A stretch of 64,000 bases of DNA from Leucaena leucocephala (taxonomy: Eukaryota; Streptophyta; Magnoliopsida; Fabales; Fabaceae). Shown piece by piece: positions 60,841 to 64,000 of the stretch. The stretch's first letter is position 1, and each line of letters begins with the position of its first letter. Location: contig CM073562.1 of assembly GCA_037074615.1 (NCBI GenBank), forward strand, positions 4,015,001 to 4,079,000. The letters run 5' to 3'. The notes under the pieces were generated by a model. That model did not search any database and was not told where the DNA came from. It saw only the letters and a list, made by a program, of their open reading frames with translations. Made by a program: the position numbers and the translations under genes.

Positions 60841-60949
60841 CATTCATACAAAAAAATTGATGATGGATTTATAAATAACACAAAAAAAAAAAGATTAGAG
60901 GAGTAGCAATCAACCCTTCCAAACTTTTTCTAATGCCATGTTTTCTTGT

Positions 60950-61200
60950 TTTTTTTGTATAAAAATTTTTAGAAAGAGATTGACTCACCTATTATTTAAG
61001 AATATGGTGAAATCTTTCTTTCTCTTAAATAATATTAATGTCAGGTAGGGTGAGCCGTCTATTATCCTCAAGTGTAAATCTAGATACTTAAAAGTTATGA
61101 TATATCCCCAAATATCAAAACTAAAATTATAATAAAATAATAATTTTTAAAAATTAAATATATTTTAAATAATTATATATCAGTTAAACTCACAAATCAC
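60950..61200 (-). repeat. Dispersed repeat copy (family of 2628-3175)
   Basis: The reverse complement reads TCTAGATTTACACTTGAGGATAATAGACGGCTCACC, against CTAGGTTTACACTTAAGGGTAATAGACGGCTTGCC at 3042-3076, and continues in parallel to TTTCTAAAAATTTTTAT. No coding capacity. Confidence 0.7.
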
Positions 61201-61209
61201 GATAGGTTA

Positions 61210-62600
61210 ATGCCATGTTTCCTAGATCATGGTTGGTCACAGTTATTGGCACAATGGGAATAAAGCAGCATAGTAGCATATCTAGAAAACAGTCCCCCTA
61301 GTGAATGGCCCAAAAAGACCAGTATATAACCTTTTTTTTTATTTTATGTAAAAAGACAAAATAATGTTATAATAGCAAGAAGTCACAAAATAAACTATTT
61401 AACTTGAACTATTTCCTATCAAACTTCAATTCATCCTAATCAATGAGGTCAGCAATTTCAAATTTTAAACAAATATTTATGCAACCCACGGTCACACCCA
61501 CTTATTTAATGCCATACGTACAGAGCAGGTTTAGGGGAAAGGCTAGAAAACAAATGAGGCAAAGAGTACCAATACAGAATTCTGGGGCAGAGGAGACAGA
61601 GAGTAAGAAGGGGGAAATAAGGGGAAAATAACTTAAGAAAAAAAACAAAGATTTTTTAATAGAGCTTTAGGTTATCCAGATAAGGGGAAATAAGATTTCT
61701 TTTATTTTTTTTTTCAAAACAGAAATAAGATTTTTAAATATTATAATTTATAATTATATTTTTTGTCAATTATATTTTAGAGAGAATACAATATCCCCTC
61801 TAATTTCCTCACTAATTATTAAATTAGATTATAAAATTAAATTACCTTTCGGTTGGATTTCAATCTCATTCATATTTTTTAATTATATCATCCAAAAAAT
61901 ATTTTGACCAAATTATTAGATCATTATATAATTAGCGTAAAATCTAATTATTAAAAAATAAACTATAAACTTTAATTTTTCTATATAAAAAATAAACTAC
62001 GTGACGAGGTAATTAAAAAAAATTAATTACTCTATATATATCCTTAGTTATGAATAGTTATTTTGTTTGGATTTTAATTTGAATTCCATTTGTACGGTAT
62101 AGTCTAATATATCTGACAAGTTATATTATGTGTTAGCCAACGTTTACTCTTAATTAAACGTCCGCTAAGGCATTTGTTTAATAAGGGATAAATTTCATGC
62201 AACTTCTTGTTATAAAAAAAAGCATTTCAATAAAAACGTGCTAATTAGTAATCAAATCAACATTTTTAGTATTTGTTAAGAAGATGATGAATACCTTGCA
62301 TTAATGTCAAGAATGGGTAATTATATTATTCACTGGGATGGGACTGTGGGCCAATAAATGGGACAATTGGGCTTGAGAGGAGTGGTATGACATGTGACAA
62401 GTCGCTAAGTCAACCCTTTTCTAAAATTTTTCTTATACCAACAAAAAAATAGTTTGTTATTGTTTCATGTAAAATTCCTTCTATAATATAATTAATATTA
62501 ATTATTTATATTTATTTTTGTATATTATATAAATAAATAAATTTATTTTATTTCAAAACAGTTAACTATAGTAGAAAAGAGTTTACTAAAATTTAAAAAT
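61210..62600. other. AT-rich intergenic DNA, no gene recognised
   Basis: A 62-codon basic frame at 61443-61631 has no recognisable motif and codon content like the flanks. Otherwise homopolymers only. Confidence 0.5.
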
Positions 62601-62703
62601 AATCCTACCATGGTTATAAAAAACTTTTCGTAATTGATAATTAATACTATAAAACACTACCAATCCAATACTAATATGATTAACAAGGTTTAACATATTT
62701 TGA

Positions 62704-62930
62704 AGATGATATCCATGATAAAAAAGAGTGAAACCCATGAAATGATACTATCATGGATATAAAATTTTTACATAGTTTTCGCGTGTAAAACCATGTTAGA
62801 AAGAATTCAATCCCACTAACATGATTAAATGATCTAAGCCTCCATTTAACTTAATGATATCCATGATAGAAAAGAGTGAAACTTATAAAATTGTACTATC
62901 ATGGATATAAAAGCTTTACATAATCCTAAA
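62704..62930. repeat. Two hairpin-forming units, period 148 bp
   Basis: Each unit has ATATCCATGATA, about 30 bp of spacer with AAGAGTGAAAC, then the exact reverse complement TATCATGGATAT. Unit 1 arms are at about 62709-62720 and 62750-62761; unit 2 begins 148 bp later. Both are followed by (T)TTACATA. Looks like a duplicated foldback element. Confidence 0.75.
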
Positions 62931-62999
62931 AGGCTCTAACCTCCTACCAGCACACATTATTCAATACAATAATAAAATAACAAATAATCAGAGTATAAA

Positions 63000-64000
63000 G
63001 AAAAACATGAATAAAAAAAAGAAAAGTATGAATAAAAGTAGGCCCTATAGTGGCAATATACATCTACTCAACGCATAAATATAATGGAGGATGTTGTACA
63101 GTTCAACTAGTACAACTATGCCTCCGGCATTTTCTTGTTCGAACCAGCAATTGAACTAACTCCTGAAAAATGTTAATAAAAATAGGGTGAGACAAAAGCC
63201 TCAGTAATCATCAATTCTACTCATCATGCATACTAACATGTGCCCGTAAGGTGTCAAGTGGGACAGTTTATAAAGTATAACATATAGAAAATAACATATA
63301 ATCATATTATAATCAAATGGATAAACCACTTAAATTCCTCCTATCAATCCAACCGAACCGCCTTATTTCCGCCGATCGAACCCATGGGCTAGTGATAACT
63401 ACCATATGACTGGCCACCCAAAAAGCTAACTGAACAAGTGATATAGACCAGTAAAAATGTATAAGGCACGTGACCGAACCATGGGTTCATTCTCCCTCGA
63501 TAAACAAGTGGGGGTGTCGCAATCCCTTAGTAAACAGGTGGGGCAAGTCCCTCGATAAATATGTGGGACAAAAGCCAATCATCTAGCTTCAATGGAGGCT
63601 ATACCACGTGGTAAAAATATAACTCACTCATCACTTGATAATCAATAACATAAATAAATATCACAATAAAATTTTTCTCAAAATAATAATTTTTTCAAAC
63701 GACAATTACAAGATATAACAAGTTTCTGTTCTCAATTCAATTTTCTAAATTAACTGCAAGTCCCATAAGACTATTTTTTTTTATAAAACTATCAATAATA
63801 ATTCCTCAATATAATCATGTAAATATCAGCAGATTTATATAAATATATATATATATATATATATCAAAACACTCACAAATATCACATTAGTACACACAAT
63901 GAGTGAAAAGTGGTTACTTTTTTATCAAAACAAGGACTAATTACCACAAGTCAAGTGGCCCCGTTTATAATAATATCAATCATAAATAATCTGGTATTCC
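63000..64000. other. Less AT-rich non-coding repeat-like DNA
   Basis: Contains three spaced units at about 63494, 63524 and 63550 with consensus TCCCTYGRTAAACARGTGGG. Nearby are CCGAACCGCC, CGATCGAACCC and CACGTGAC tracts. No open frame of note. I suspect part of a non-coding repeat that runs beyond the window, but cannot name it. Confidence 0.45.

Noticed and set aside
61443..61631. 62-codon basic ORF
   Set aside because: No recognisable domain; single exon; composition not different from flanks.

Overview
The window is nuclear DNA from a flowering plant, almost certainly a eudicot. It is strongly AT-rich. Every multi-exon gene has plant-type GT..AG introns, the gene content is plant-specific (OVATE family, KIN/COR cold-stress peptide, CC-NBS-LRR resistance gene), and the spaces are filled with short plant transposons. 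I could not fix the genus from sequence alone. There is no rRNA, tRNA gene, CRISPR array or plasmid/phage feature.

Layout. 1-6.2 kb is non-coding, with a tRNA-type SINE, a dispersed repeat and a ~1 kb tandem duplication. Next come an OVATE family protein gene (+, 6.27-6.81 kb), a three-exon KIN2/COR6.6-like gene (-, 7.87-8.65 kb) that no single ORF reveals, and an eight-exon TBC-domain Rab-GAP gene (-, 10.8-13.96 kb). 15-22.8 kb is non-coding with degenerate tandem and segmental repeats and a short ORF that may be a cytochrome P450 N-terminal remnant. 22.84-30.83 kb (+) holds a very large CNL resistance gene of the At4g27190/RPS5 type with several repeated LRR modules. 32.4-34.6 kb (-) is a cystinosin-like lysosomal/vacuolar transporter. 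37.3-39.4 kb has two decayed transposon-derived coding fragments. 40.2-44.3 kb (+) is a decayed cofactor-independent phosphoglycerate mutase gene. 45.6-49.8 kb (+) is an intact six-exon type-2 tryptophan synthase beta gene. 50.45-52.7 kb (-) is a second cystinosin paralogue. 53-64 kb has no supported gene, only MITEs and other repeats.

Relations. The two cystinosin genes have identical exon phases and near-identical exon lengths, and similarity extends into 5' and 3' flanks. A block duplication therefore seems to have made 30.9-36 kb and 46.7-55.1 kb. Scraps of the TrpB2 introns appear to survive just downstream of the CNL gene, which suggests that a second TrpB2 copy was lost there. A MITE family with CTCC..GGAG termini is present about a dozen times, also inside introns. 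I saw no operon-like functional system and nothing I would call a wholly new biological system. The most interesting items are the modular CNL, the multiply damaged phosphoglycerate mutase and the block duplication with unequal gene loss.
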